Source: QHXW01 sp035297145 (GTDB lineage Bacteria; Acidobacteriota; Terriglobia; Bryobacterales; Bryobacteraceae). Taken from it: a stretch of 64,000 nt of DNA. The stretch's first letter is position 1. Every line of letters begins with the position of its first letter. Both the position numbers and the translations under genes were made by a program. Positions 8,947 to 18,024 of this stretch are shown here, piece after piece. The stretch lies in assembly GCA_035297145.1 (NCBI GenBank), contig DATGZN010000094.1, positions 124,001-188,000 on the forward strand, read 5' to 3'. The notes beneath the pieces are model-generated. The model ran no database searches. It had not been told where the DNA came from and was given only the letters and a program-made list of their open reading frames with translations.

Positions 8947-9868
8947 GCGCAAACCGCTGACCGCGGGACTGTCACCGGCAGACACACAAACCGACATCGG
9001 CGCGAGTGTGGGGCCGGTTGCGGATCGAGTAAAACATGAGGGCGGCGTGGTGCTGGCGGCCTATCGAGATCCGTTGGGCGGGCATGCGCTGGTGTTGGCC
9101 GTGCTGCCCATCGACCGGATCCAGCCGACGCCGTTCCAGCGCGACCTTTCGGAAGCGCACCACAAACGTCTTGCCGGAGTGATTGAGAAGACCGGCCGTT
9201 TCCTCGATCCCGTGATCGCCGTTCCGGCTCCGAATGATGGCTTTTGGACGCCCAACGGGTTGCACCGTTTGGAAGCGATGCGTCGGCTGGGCGCGCGATC
9301 CATCACCGCGCTCATCGTTCCCGAGCGCGAGGTGGCGCGGCAAATTCTGGCGCTCAACACCGAGAAGGCACACAACCTGAAGGAGCGCGCGCTCGAGGTG
9401 ATTCGCATTGCGAAGGGGCTTGTGGAGGAATCGCCGAATGAGCCGGAATCGAGCTTCGCATTCTATCTTGAGGATGCTTCGCTCGAGACCTTGGGAATCG
9501 CGTACGAGCAGAAGCCGAAGTTCGGCGGAGGCGCGTACCATCCGGTACTGCGGCGGGTCGAAACTTTTTCCGACGAGGCCGTGCGCGCGGCGATGAAGGC
9601 CCACGAACGGCGCGCAGACCTGTTGCTGCAACTCGAAGAACAAGTGGCCGCGGTGGTGGCCAAGCTGAAAGAGCGTGGGCTGCAGAGTCCTTATCTCCGT
9701 TCGTTCGTGGTGGCGCGCATCAATCCTCTGCGATGGATACAGGGTGAGTTTCCGCCGGCGGAAAAAGTGCTGCAAACCATGCGCGATCGGGCCGCTCGCT
9801 TCAATACGGAGAAAGTGAAGCCGCAGGATCTCGCGGGAGGCTTTGCGCCCGTGGCCGACGAAGAATGA
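8897..9868 (+). CDS. ParB/Srx-fold protein, orphan
   Basis: 323 residues. A basic N-terminus rich in Lys/Arg/Thr precedes a ParB N-terminal-like domain: LPIDRIQPTPFQRDLSEAH, then VIAVPAPNDGFWTPNGLHR, which matches the G-x-H/E-R box that in ParB binds CTP (usually GERR; here GLHR), then LGARSITALIV. The C-terminal half is predicted helical and ends with an acidic tail. No parA gene or obvious parS site is next to it, so chromosome segregation is doubtful and a nucleotide-binding regulatory role is as likely. It overlaps the previous gene by 50 bases. Confidence 0.78.
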   Translation: MAKATTTKTRKRRVPRKRKPLTAGLSPADTQTDIGASVGPVADRVKHEGGVVLAAYRDPLGGHALVLAVLPIDRIQPTPFQRDLSEAHHKRLAGVIEKTGRFLDPVIAVPAPNDGFWTPNGLHRLEAMRRLGARSITALIVPEREVARQILALNTEKAHNLKERALEVIRIAKGLVEESPNEPESSFAFYLEDASLETLGIAYEQKPKFGGGAYHPVLRRVETFSDEAVRAAMKAHERRADLLLQLEEQVAAVVAKLKERGLQSPYLRSFVVARINPLRWIQGEFPPAEKVLQTMRDRAARFNTEKVKPQDLAGGFAPVADEE

Positions 9869-9899
9869 GCCGGGGCTGCGATATACTCCACTGTACGCA

Positions 9900-10814
9900 A
9901 TGACAGCTCTTTCGCGTCGCACTTTTCTGAAGACCTCTGCCTGCGGAGCCGCGGCTCTGTTCGCCGCCGAACCACAACTGACGTTCCCGACCGACCCGCG
10001 CGAGCGCCTGGCCGTCACTTCCTGGCCCTTTCGCGCCTACATGGCTACATCTGGCAACCACGACGGCACGAAAAAACTGATTGACGCGAAGGATTTCGCC
10101 GCCATGGTTGCCGAGCGCTTCAGCATTCACAATATCAATCCGCTGACGTCGCACTTTAGCTCGACGGTACCGGCGTATCTCGAAGAACTGCGGTCGTCAA
10201 CGGCCAAAGCCGGCTCGCATATCGTTGATCTAGGTCACGGCGGACGCAGTTTCTACCATCCGGACGCCGCCAAGCGGCAGGATGCCATCGCATTTGGCAA
10301 GAAGGGAGTGGATATTGCGCTGGCGATTGGCTCTCCGAGCATGCGCCAGCACATTACCGGCGCGCCCGGTGGTAAAGCGGATGTGAACCTGGCGGCCGAG
10401 ACTCTGGGTGAAGTCGCGGCGTACGGTGAGAAACACAACATCGTCATCAATCTGGAAAACGACGTGCCCGTCGCCGAGGACCCATATTTCCTGGTGGCGG
10501 TGATTGAGAAGGTTCACAGTCCCTACTTGCGCGGCCTGCCCGATTTCGCCAATTCCATGAATCCGCGCGGGGATGCCGAGTGGAACTACAACGCGGTGGC
10601 CGCCATGTTCCAGCATGTGTTCAATATGGCCCACGTCAAGAGTGCCTACGCGAACGACAACGGCAAGGTATATCAAGTCGATCTCGCTCGGCTGTTCGCC
10701 ATCGCAAAGCAGGCGGGGTATCGCGGGTACTTCTCGATGGAGGCGGACATGCCCGGCGATCCGTTCGAGAACACGAGGAAACTCGCGGAAGAGACTATCC
10801 GTTACCTGTCGTAG
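9900..10814 (+). CDS. Tat-exported sugar phosphate isomerase/epimerase-like TIM barrel
   Basis: About 304 residues from ATG 9900. It begins with a clear Tat signal (SRRTFLKTSACGAAAL). The body fits the xylose-isomerase-like TIM-barrel family: VTSWPFRAY, VDLGHGGRSF, INLENDVP with a metal-type Glu, GLPDFANS and YFSMEADMPGD near the end. The annotated family covers isomerases, epimerases and 2-keto-myo-inositol dehydratases, so the reaction is open. It is followed 53 bases later by a Gfo/Idh/MocA dehydrogenase, the usual partner of such enzymes in sugar or inositol breakdown. Confidence 0.87.
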   Translation: MTALSRRTFLKTSACGAAALFAAEPQLTFPTDPRERLAVTSWPFRAYMATSGNHDGTKKLIDAKDFAAMVAERFSIHNINPLTSHFSSTVPAYLEELRSSTAKAGSHIVDLGHGGRSFYHPDAAKRQDAIAFGKKGVDIALAIGSPSMRQHITGAPGGKADVNLAAETLGEVAAYGEKHNIVINLENDVPVAEDPYFLVAVIEKVHSPYLRGLPDFANSMNPRGDAEWNYNAVAAMFQHVFNMAHVKSAYANDNGKVYQVDLARLFAIAKQAGYRGYFSMEADMPGDPFENTRKLAEETIRYLS

Positions 10815-10867
10815 CCCGATTCAGCGCGCCACGCTGTGATAGCCTAGCAATTTCCAGGAGGTAAAGT

Positions 10868-12175
10868 ATGGCCGGAGCAAACGATCGCGTTCGCGTGGCG
10901 GTGTGCGGCATTCGTGGTCAGGGGTTCGCGCACGTGGAAGAGTACTCGCACCTGGACAACGTGGAAGTCGCGGCGGTCTGCGACGTTGACGAGAACATCG
11001 TTCGCAAGCGGCTGGCGGACATGGACCTCCTCGGGATGCCCAAGCCAAAGGTGTACAAGGACCCGCGCCAGGTGATGGACGACAAATCCATCGATGCCGT
11101 CTCCGTTGCCACACCCAATCACTGGCATGCGCTGGTCACCATTTGGGCCTGCCAGGCCGGCAAGGACGTTTATGTCGAGAAGCCGTGCTCACACTTCTTC
11201 TGGGAGGGACGCCAGATGGTGCGCGCCGCGGAGAAATACGACCGCATCGTGCAGCATGGAACCAACAGCCGCTCCAATCCGGCCGTGCGGGAAGGTATAC
11301 AAAAGATACGCGAAGGACTGATCGGTGACGTTTATCTGTCGCGCGGGTTGTGCTTGAATCATCGGGATACCATCGGGCGCGCGCCTGCCGAGCCTGTGCC
11401 CGCGGGCCTGGACTACGACCTGTGGACGGGCCCCGCGCCCAAGCACGAGTTCACGCGCAATCGATTCCATTACAACTGGCACTGGTTCTGGGATTACGGC
11501 AACGGCGATATCGGCAACCAGGGTTCGCACCAGATTGACGTGGCGCGCTGGGGATTGGGCGTCGGGTTTCCGATTAAAGCGTCAGCCATGGGCGGACATT
11601 TCATGTTCGATGACGATCAGGAAACGCCCAATGTGCTGCACTGCGAATTCGAGTTCGACGGCATGGGAAAACGCAAGATGCTGGAATTCGAGGTGCGCAA
11701 CTGGTACAGCAATCATGAAGCCGGCATCGGCACTCCGGGATTCGGCGGCGAGGTGATACCGAGCTTCCTCGGACCTCCCGGTCACGAAGAGCCGCTCGAG
11801 ATGGTCGGCAATACGGTGGGCGACATTTTCTACGGCTCGAAGGGTTACATGGCCGTGACCAACGAGGAAGACTACCAGTGTTATCGCACCTGGCTGGGCA
11901 AGGAGCGGCAGCCCGGTCCATCCAGTTCCAAGCGCGGGAACAACTGGGAGAATTTCATCAATTGCGTACGCAGCCGGCGCAAGCAGGACTTGAACGCGCC
12001 GATTCAGGAAGCGCATATGTCCTGCACGCTGGTCCATCTCGCGAATGCATCCTACCGGCTCGGACGTACGCTGCAATTCGATCCCGCTGCCGAGCAGGTG
12101 GTGGGCGACGAAGAGGCAAACCGCCTTCTGCGTGGCCACCATCGCGAGCCCTTCTTGATTCCGGAGAACGTCTAA
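10868..12175 (+). CDS. Gfo/Idh/MocA family oxidoreductase
   Basis: 435 residues with a perfect AGGAGG at 10856-10861, six bases before the ATG. The N-terminus VRVAVCGIRGQG is the NAD(P)-binding turn, followed by NHWHALVTIWACQAGKD, VEKPCSHFFWEG with the catalytic-lysine motif, and WHWFWDYGNGDIGNQG. No signal peptide is seen, unlike the paralogue at 144, so this copy is cytoplasmic. It sits between an isomerase-like gene and a PmoA-like gene with only seven bases to the latter. Probable sugar or polyol dehydrogenase. Confidence 0.9.
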   Translation: MAGANDRVRVAVCGIRGQGFAHVEEYSHLDNVEVAAVCDVDENIVRKRLADMDLLGMPKPKVYKDPRQVMDDKSIDAVSVATPNHWHALVTIWACQAGKDVYVEKPCSHFFWEGRQMVRAAEKYDRIVQHGTNSRSNPAVREGIQKIREGLIGDVYLSRGLCLNHRDTIGRAPAEPVPAGLDYDLWTGPAPKHEFTRNRFHYNWHWFWDYGNGDIGNQGSHQIDVARWGLGVGFPIKASAMGGHFMFDDDQETPNVLHCEFEFDGMGKRKMLEFEVRNWYSNHEAGIGTPGFGGEVIPSFLGPPGHEEPLEMVGNTVGDIFYGSKGYMAVTNEEDYQCYRTWLGKERQPGPSSSKRGNNWENFINCVRSRRKQDLNAPIQEAHMSCTLVHLANASYRLGRTLQFDPAAEQVVGDEEANRLLRGHHREPFLIPENV

Positions 12176-12182
12176 CCTGCCC

Positions 12183-13166
12183 ATGACCCATACAACGAGC
12201 AAACTCTCTCTGGCCGTTTTCGCGTGCGCGCTGACTTGCGGCGCCCAGCAAACCGCCGATGTCCAACGCAACGGAAATCAGATCGACGTGAGCATCGCCG
12301 GCAAGCCCTTCACCACTTACTATTTCGATCCAAAGGTCGCCAAGCCCTATTTGATGCCCCTACGGAGCGCGCACGGAACCATCGTGACGCGTGGATATCC
12401 CGTCGGAAACGAAGTTCCGCCAGGCAGCCAGCGCGACCCCAGCTTTGAGCCGCACCAGCGCCCGCTCTATTTCGCGCATGGGAACATCGATGGGCTGGAC
12501 TTCTGGGGCGAAGAGGCATTTGACAAGATGTTCCACGATCACGGCAAGCAGAGCTATGGACACATGGTGATGCAGAAGATCGACGACGCGCGCGGCGGCG
12601 ACCCGGCCATGATTCGCGCCGAGTTTACCCTCGAGGATCCAAGCGGCCGCGTGATCGGCGAGGAGACGCAGGCTTTCGCCTTCCGTGGCGATGATCATAC
12701 TCGCGTCATCGACTGCGAATTTACCGTCCACGCCACGCACGGCCCGCTGACTTTCGGCGATTCCAAAGAAGGAACGTTTGGCATCCGCGTGATCAAGGAC
12801 CTCGATTCGCCGCCCGCGCACATGGTGAATTCGGTGGGCGCGGAAGGCGAGAAAGCCATCTGGGGCAAACGGGCGGACTGGGTCAACTACGACGGCAAGG
12901 TGGAGGGTGAGGAGGTTGGCATTGCGGTTCTGGATCACCCGAAGAGCTTCCGGCATCCCACGACCTGGCACGCACGCGGCTACGGCTTATTCGCTGCGAA
13001 TCCGTTCGGCCTCCGCGATTTCACGCGCGATCCCAAACAGGATGGAAGCTGGACGATCCTGGAAACCAAATCGCTCACATTCCGGTATCGCGTGATCATC
13101 CATGACGGCGATTACAAAACGGCCAAGATCGCCGAGGCTTACGAAAAATACGCCGCGGAGCCGTAA
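12183..13166 (+). CDS. Secreted PmoA-like (DUF6807) protein
   Basis: 327 residues with a cleavable signal peptide (KLSLAVFACALTCGAQ). The body matches the family named after PmoA: FTTYYFDPKVAKPYLMPLRS, then FEPHQRPLYFAHGNIDG and WVNYDGKVEGEEVGIAVLDH, ending in a beta-rich segment. Despite the name, the family is not methane monooxygenase; it is found next to Gfo/Idh/MocA enzymes in sugar-degrading bacteria and its role is unsettled. The tight spacing to the dehydrogenase and the overlap with the next gene place it in one operon running from 9900 to 14448. Confidence 0.85.
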   Translation: MTHTTSKLSLAVFACALTCGAQQTADVQRNGNQIDVSIAGKPFTTYYFDPKVAKPYLMPLRSAHGTIVTRGYPVGNEVPPGSQRDPSFEPHQRPLYFAHGNIDGLDFWGEEAFDKMFHDHGKQSYGHMVMQKIDDARGGDPAMIRAEFTLEDPSGRVIGEETQAFAFRGDDHTRVIDCEFTVHATHGPLTFGDSKEGTFGIRVIKDLDSPPAHMVNSVGAEGEKAIWGKRADWVNYDGKVEGEEVGIAVLDHPKSFRHPTTWHARGYGLFAANPFGLRDFTRDPKQDGSWTILETKSLTFRYRVIIHDGDYKTAKIAEAYEKYAAEP

Positions 13167-14448
13167 CCTTAGCGTTGCTGTTGCCCTTGGCGCGCTGGCG
13201 CTTTCCGCGCAGCCATCCGCCGGCCCTGAACCAGGGGGCTGGTTCGCCGGCGATCCCCATGTGCACTGCGATTGCGGCGTAGCGGGTGGGCTGACCGTCA
13301 CGCCGGAACAGGTGTTCGCCGCTATGAGCACCAATCGTCTTGCCGTGGTCTCGCTGCTGGCCGACATGGGTAACGGCGAAGTGCGCGACGCTCCGCGCGA
13401 TCTGCCGAAGATCAACGGTAAGGACCTGCCGCTATCGACGCCGCGACAGATTCTCCACTGGGATGCGGAATGGCACTTTGATCCCGAGGGAGTGACCTTC
13501 GACCAGAAAGCCATCGGCGGGCACCTGATTCTGCTGGGTCTCCAGCATGGAGAAAGAACATTCTCCGAGTACACGTATCCAGTGATCGAGCGCGCGAAAC
13601 AGCAGAAAGCGGTGGTGGGTTACGCCCACATGCAGTACCTGAAAAACGACATTCCACACGAACTGGATTGCTGCGCGCCGCTCGATTACCCGGTGGAATC
13701 CGCACTGGGCACAATCGATTTTCTGGCGGAAGACGTCCACGGAGGCGATAGCGCTGTTCAGGCGTACTATCGTCTGTTGAATTGCGGCTTCCGCCCAGGA
13801 CTCGCAGCCTCCACGGATTTCCCTTGCAACTTTCACGAGCCCGTCGGAACGCAACTGACGTACGTTCGAACGGCCGACGGCAAGCTCAGCTATCGCGGCT
13901 GGATCGACGGCATCGCCGCCGGACGGACTGTCATCTCACGCAACGCCCATCGCGAGTTTCTGGATCTGAAAGTGAACGGCAAAGCGGTTCCAGGAGACGA
14001 GATCGCCCTTGCTGGCAAAGGCCGCGTGGAAGTTGACGCGCTCTGGTCGGCAGCTTCGCCGCTATCAGGGCGCATTGAGATTGTTCTCGACAGCGTCGTT
14101 GTGGCGAGCCGCGATGTATCCGCCGTGCCAGAACATCCCGCAGCATTGCACGCAACTCTCGACGTCACCGAAAGCGGCTGGATCTGCGCCCGCCGCATGG
14201 ACGCCAAGGGCCATCAGGTGCACACAGGCGCGGTTTACGTGACGGTGAGTGGCGCTCCGCTTCGCGCAAGTTCCGCCGACGCCGATTTCTTTATCCAGTT
14301 CATCGATAACCTGATCCGCCAAACATCACCGGGCGGCGATTGGAACCACTTCTTCGCCCGCGACCTCAGCGCCGCGCAGGCTCGTTATCGCCGGGCGCGG
14401 GAGATCTATGTGCGCATTGCCGCCGAAGCCCGCTCGCGAGGTCACTGA
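13102..14448 (+). CDS. Secreted CehA/McbA-like metallohydrolase
   Basis: Up to 448 residues. No better start than ATG 13102 is seen in frame, giving a basic n-region and a hydrophobic stretch (VAVALGALALSA) like a signal peptide, with 65 bases of overlap with the upstream gene. The mature part starts GGWFAGDPHVHCDCG, the PHP-type metal-binding HxH expected for the CehA/McbA group, and contains ASTDFPCNFHEP and a later Ig-like beta region. Known members hydrolyse carbamates, but distant ones have no known substrate. Its TGA abuts the stop of the convergent gene, the two stops forming TGATCA. Confidence 0.8.
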   Translation: MTAITKRPRSPRLTKNTPRSRNLSVAVALGALALSAQPSAGPEPGGWFAGDPHVHCDCGVAGGLTVTPEQVFAAMSTNRLAVVSLLADMGNGEVRDAPRDLPKINGKDLPLSTPRQILHWDAEWHFDPEGVTFDQKAIGGHLILLGLQHGERTFSEYTYPVIERAKQQKAVVGYAHMQYLKNDIPHELDCCAPLDYPVESALGTIDFLAEDVHGGDSAVQAYYRLLNCGFRPGLAASTDFPCNFHEPVGTQLTYVRTADGKLSYRGWIDGIAAGRTVISRNAHREFLDLKVNGKAVPGDEIALAGKGRVEVDALWSAASPLSGRIEIVLDSVVVASRDVSAVPEHPAALHATLDVTESGWICARRMDAKGHQVHTGAVYVTVSGAPLRASSADADFFIQFIDNLIRQTSPGGDWNHFFARDLSAAQARYRRAREIYVRIAAEARSRGH

Positions 14449-15750
14449 TCACGGCTTGCCTGGCTGATCGCGCCACATGCCCAGCAGTTTGTAGAGATTG
14501 ATCAGGTGATGCTGCATGATGGTTTCGCCTGCTCCCACTTCGATGCGCGTGGTGACGTCGGCTCCATAACCGCCGTATGCCGCCGACCGGATGTCTGGAA
14601 TGTAGCCCGGCCAAACGCCGGCCGCACTGTAGGTGTACCCATAAAACAGTGGATAAGGCACGTCGGCATGCTGCTTCCAATAAGTCTGGAACTTGTGCAT
14701 GGGCTCACCTGGCAAGGCGGCGATGGCAATTTCGCGATTGATCAGGACCGTCGTAATCCCAACTTCAATGGATTTGTCTTTCTCCCACCGGTCGCCGAAC
14801 TTCAGGGTCTCGCTTTCGTATTGGATCGGGTAACGCACGGGCGAGGTGCCCTTGATACTACTCGAACGGCGAACCACCTCGTCTCCCAGTAGCTCGCCCA
14901 TTTTCTGCATGACCGCCAAGTCTTCCTCTTCTTTTCCCGTGCGCCCTTGAAACAGTGGATTGATGTCGCCCGCGCCGCCCTGCACGAACATGCACTGCAC
15001 GCCCGGAAGGGCAGCCTCAACCTTGGCCCGCATCACGCCCGGATAATCGGCGGAGTAGAGACAACTGGTCGGCCCCAGCACCACCGCGTGGCACGCATAG
15101 TGCACCAGCAATGCACGAGTCGCGCCGTTCATGTCCTCCACTCGCATCAGCACGAATTCCGGGTCCACCGGCCCATACGGGATGCGCTCCAGATTATCGA
15201 ACAGCGCCCGGACTCGCCCATCATCGCGAAGCAACAAGCGGTTGTAGCCCAGTTGCAGCGAACCGCGGCCGATTCCCAACCGTGCCGGAAACATCGACGA
15301 AGCGGCCTTCTGCACCGCATCGAACACTTTCTTCTCCATCTCTAGCTGGTATGGCGAAGGCTCGAACGACATCGGCGTGACACCACGCACGCTTCCCTCC
15401 GACGGCAAATAGTTCGGAGTCGAGTGACTGTGCGATGCCGCCAGCAGCAGTACGGGAATCCCCAACTTGTCCGCCACGTCGCGCCGCAGATTCTCGGAAA
15501 CGATGCTGCCCAGATCGAGAGTCACAATCGCCAGCCGCGAATCGCCCGCTGCCAGCACAAGCGCTTTCGCGAGCAACGGATCATGCGTGCCGTTCGCCGG
15601 CCCACACTTGCGATTCGCATAGCCGTACATCGGCCCGAAGGAAGACGGTGTGATGTCGGCCGTGGCCATACCCGCTTCGAGCTGCAAGTCCGCTGCATAC
15701 AGACTCCAGCTCATCAGAGCGACCAGAACAGCAAGAAGCCTCTGTTTCAT
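14449..15750 (-). CDS. Neutral/alkaline ceramidase-like secreted hydrolase
   Basis: 433 residues with a signal peptide (LLAVLVALMSWSLYA). The N-terminal domain matches neutral ceramidases: AGMATADITP, YANRKCGPANGTHDPL and LLLAASHSHSTPNYLP, in which the His pair belongs to the zinc site, followed by HYACHAVVLGP and FVQGGAGDINP. The protein is shorter than full ceramidases and lacks the C-terminal domain, as is common in this phylum. The reaction is probably hydrolysis of an amide-linked substrate. The gene lies 55 bases after the FecR-type gene in the same direction and may be co-transcribed. Confidence 0.85.
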   Translation of the reverse strand: MKQRLLAVLVALMSWSLYAADLQLEAGMATADITPSSFGPMYGYANRKCGPANGTHDPLLAKALVLAAGDSRLAIVTLDLGSIVSENLRRDVADKLGIPVLLLAASHSHSTPNYLPSEGSVRGVTPMSFEPSPYQLEMEKKVFDAVQKAASSMFPARLGIGRGSLQLGYNRLLLRDDGRVRALFDNLERIPYGPVDPEFVLMRVEDMNGATRALLVHYACHAVVLGPTSCLYSADYPGVMRAKVEAALPGVQCMFVQGGAGDINPLFQGRTGKEEEDLAVMQKMGELLGDEVVRRSSSIKGTSPVRYPIQYESETLKFGDRWEKDKSIEVGITTVLINREIAIAALPGEPMHKFQTYWKQHADVPYPLFYGYTYSAAGVWPGYIPDIRSAAYGGYGADVTTRIEVGAGETIMQHHLINLYKLLGMWRDQPGKP

Positions 15751-15805
15751 GGCTTCTATTCTAGTAGCGTCCAGAACGGTGTATCGCTCCAGCCTCGCCG
15801 AACAG

Positions 15806-17944
15806 CTATCTTTCTACTCTCACCTGGCGAATCGCGCCACCGCGTGCCATCGCCGCTCCCAGCCACGCTGAAACTTGAGCGGTGTCGATGGGCCATCCAT
15901 TGGCCGAGCTGGCATTGGGAGCTATACGTAAGACCTTCGTAAACTCTCTTGCAGCGGTTTGGTTGTCTTTTTCTTGCAGCGCGATCCAGCCTATCGTTGT
16001 GCGCGCCAGCGCTTCGGCATGCGTGCGGGCTTCGGCCCAAGTCACGTCGGACGTGTTAGACGGCTTCTGGTTCGTAGCGAAGAACATGTCGAGATTGTCC
16101 AGCATTCCGCTGGCGGCCCTCTGACCAGCCGCTAACTGGTCAGCAGTAGGCTTGGGAAGCTTTTGCACATTCATCGCCATCAGGTACATGGCGGTGAAGT
16201 CCTGCGGGTCGGCGTGGATCGCCTCGTTCCCGACCGCGAGTACCATCTCCGGCTTTCCAACGGCGGAGTAGGTCTGTATGAACAGGTCGTTGCGCGCCTG
16301 GATGAAATCGCTTGCAGGGTATCTCTCTTTCCAGTTAGTCAGCAGGGAGAGCCGCCTGGCGGAACCGTGCTCATTCAGGATCGATTGATAGAGGTCGTAT
16401 TCCGCGCGATCTCTCCACTGTTGAGTTTTAGAACCGGAGAATTTGCCTGCATCCGCGTCTTTGGGCTTCGGCTCCGGCCGCGGCGGATCGCCATGCGGCA
16501 CCGGCAGGTGCGGCCGCCTTGCCGGACCAGCACCCGATCCGGATGTACCAGCCGCCCGATCCGGGGGATTCACCACCACAATGCCTGTATAAACCGCCGC
16601 CGGATAATATGCTTCCGGTGGCTCCGCGACCGGAGCGATAGGACCCGCCGACGCATCCGCGGCCGCGAAAGGCTGCGGTGGAATCGGTGGTGCGTCCGGA
16701 GCCGGCGGCTCTGGGGGCGCCTCCATGCCTTCATATGTCACACCCGGCAGAAGCGGAACCACCCGTGTACTTCCCGCTCGCAGCACCGGCCGAACCGCGT
16801 CGAACCGTGCGCTATCCCAGGCCGGCGAAGGCGGAGCGATCACGAACACCGCCGCTGTGGTCGACAGCTTCTCGGCCGGATCGACCGGCGCGATCACACG
16901 TGCATCCTGCGTGAAATGTGCCAGCGTCGTATTGGCCCGTGAATATAGTCGTGGAAGGCTGGCCGCGCTCCAGGTCTCGCCGGATGCGAGCGGCCCCCAT
17001 CCAACCACGTTCGCCTCGCGCAGCCAGTAAACTTCGCCCGGTTTGAAGACCACTCCCTTGCCCGGCAGCCACACCCAGCCCAGGTTGCTGGTTTGCATCC
17101 ACCGGCCGTAGTGGAACGGCAGCCAGCCCCACGGCTCGTTACCGACCCACGAGTAACCCAGCTCGTCATACCACATCCACTTCCCGTCACGATACGGCGT
17201 CCAGTTGGAATTCATTTTTGGCTTCCAAACCGCACCCAAATCCTCGGTTTGCATCCACGCCCCGTTCGCATCGAGATCCACCAGGCCAAAAAACAAATCG
17301 GGCAAATGGCCGGACGATGCGCTGGTGGCGAGCGCCCGATCGCGTTGCTCACTCCAGCGATCGCTGTCGAAGGGCGCGATTTCGCGTCGCAAGAAGAATC
17401 GCGGGTGGTTGCCATTCTCGATGCGCGCCGTCTGGCCTTCGTTCACATCCAGCTCGGCCACGGGCGAAGAAAATCGCACTCTGCCTTCGATCACGGCGAT
17501 CTGGCTGACAGATTCGCTAGCTTCCAGGCGCACGCGCGTGCCCCCGCGCACCGTCGCTTGCGCGCCGGGAACGGCCAGTATGAAGGAGTCGCGGCGATCC
17601 GGCTCCCCGGTGAAATACGCCACACCGTGATCCAGCGAAAGAAGTGTTACGCGTTGCCCGGTCGAGAGTCGCGTGTAATCGGAGAGCTCACAAATCGCGT
17701 CACCGGTGAGCCGCACCGCGCTGCCTTCATCCAGTTCCATCTCGACGCGCGCCCCGGGCCCACTGCGCACCCATGCCCTCTCCACCAGCGGTAGGTTGCG
17801 CACCGCCGGCCGCCAGGCATCGAACGGGTGAAGTTGTACTTCGACTTGTCCATCCAGTTCGCCAATGCGTGCCACCCGCACCGGGGCAGCCACAAGCGCA
17901 ACCGGAAGCGCCGCCAGAAATAACGTGCAATCCGCCGCCTTCAT
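15806..17944 (-). CDS. FecR-domain protein with DUF6600-type Trp-rich repeats
   Basis: 712 residues, secreted (signal peptide in the first 20). An N-terminal FecR-like beta domain runs to about residue 180 (GVAYFTGEPDRRDSF, VPGAQATVRGGTRVRLE). A Trp/Gly-rich segment around residues 225-310 follows, with repeated units such as WTPYRDGKWMWYDELGYSW and PFHYGRWMQTSNLGWVWLPG, typical of DUF6600 proteins. Then comes a Pro-rich linker and a helical C-terminal region. It is not next to a FecI sigma factor, so it is more likely an envelope protein than an anti-sigma regulator. Divergent from rnr with an 80-base gap. Confidence 0.85.
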   Translation of the reverse strand: MKAADCTLFLAALPVALVAAPVRVARIGELDGQVEVQLHPFDAWRPAVRNLPLVERAWVRSGPGARVEMELDEGSAVRLTGDAICELSDYTRLSTGQRVTLLSLDHGVAYFTGEPDRRDSFILAVPGAQATVRGGTRVRLEASESVSQIAVIEGRVRFSSPVAELDVNEGQTARIENGNHPRFFLRREIAPFDSDRWSEQRDRALATSASSGHLPDLFFGLVDLDANGAWMQTEDLGAVWKPKMNSNWTPYRDGKWMWYDELGYSWVGNEPWGWLPFHYGRWMQTSNLGWVWLPGKGVVFKPGEVYWLREANVVGWGPLASGETWSAASLPRLYSRANTTLAHFTQDARVIAPVDPAEKLSTTAAVFVIAPPSPAWDSARFDAVRPVLRAGSTRVVPLLPGVTYEGMEAPPEPPAPDAPPIPPQPFAAADASAGPIAPVAEPPEAYYPAAVYTGIVVVNPPDRAAGTSGSGAGPARRPHLPVPHGDPPRPEPKPKDADAGKFSGSKTQQWRDRAEYDLYQSILNEHGSARRLSLLTNWKERYPASDFIQARNDLFIQTYSAVGKPEMVLAVGNEAIHADPQDFTAMYLMAMNVQKLPKPTADQLAAGQRAASGMLDNLDMFFATNQKPSNTSDVTWAEARTHAEALARTTIGWIALQEKDNQTAAREFTKVLRIAPNASSANGWPIDTAQVSAWLGAAMARGGAIRQVRVER

Positions 17945-18024
17945 GACGTTATGTCTTCCTTCATCTGACGAACAGCGTACCCCAAGCGTTGCAGCGAAAT
18001 CTCACCGGGCGAGTACTATGAGTT

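Noticed and set aside
12183..13166. Methane monooxygenase subunit suggested by the PmoA family name
   Set aside because: The protein is a secreted soluble beta-rich protein next to sugar-type dehydrogenases; no membrane helices or partner subunits are present.
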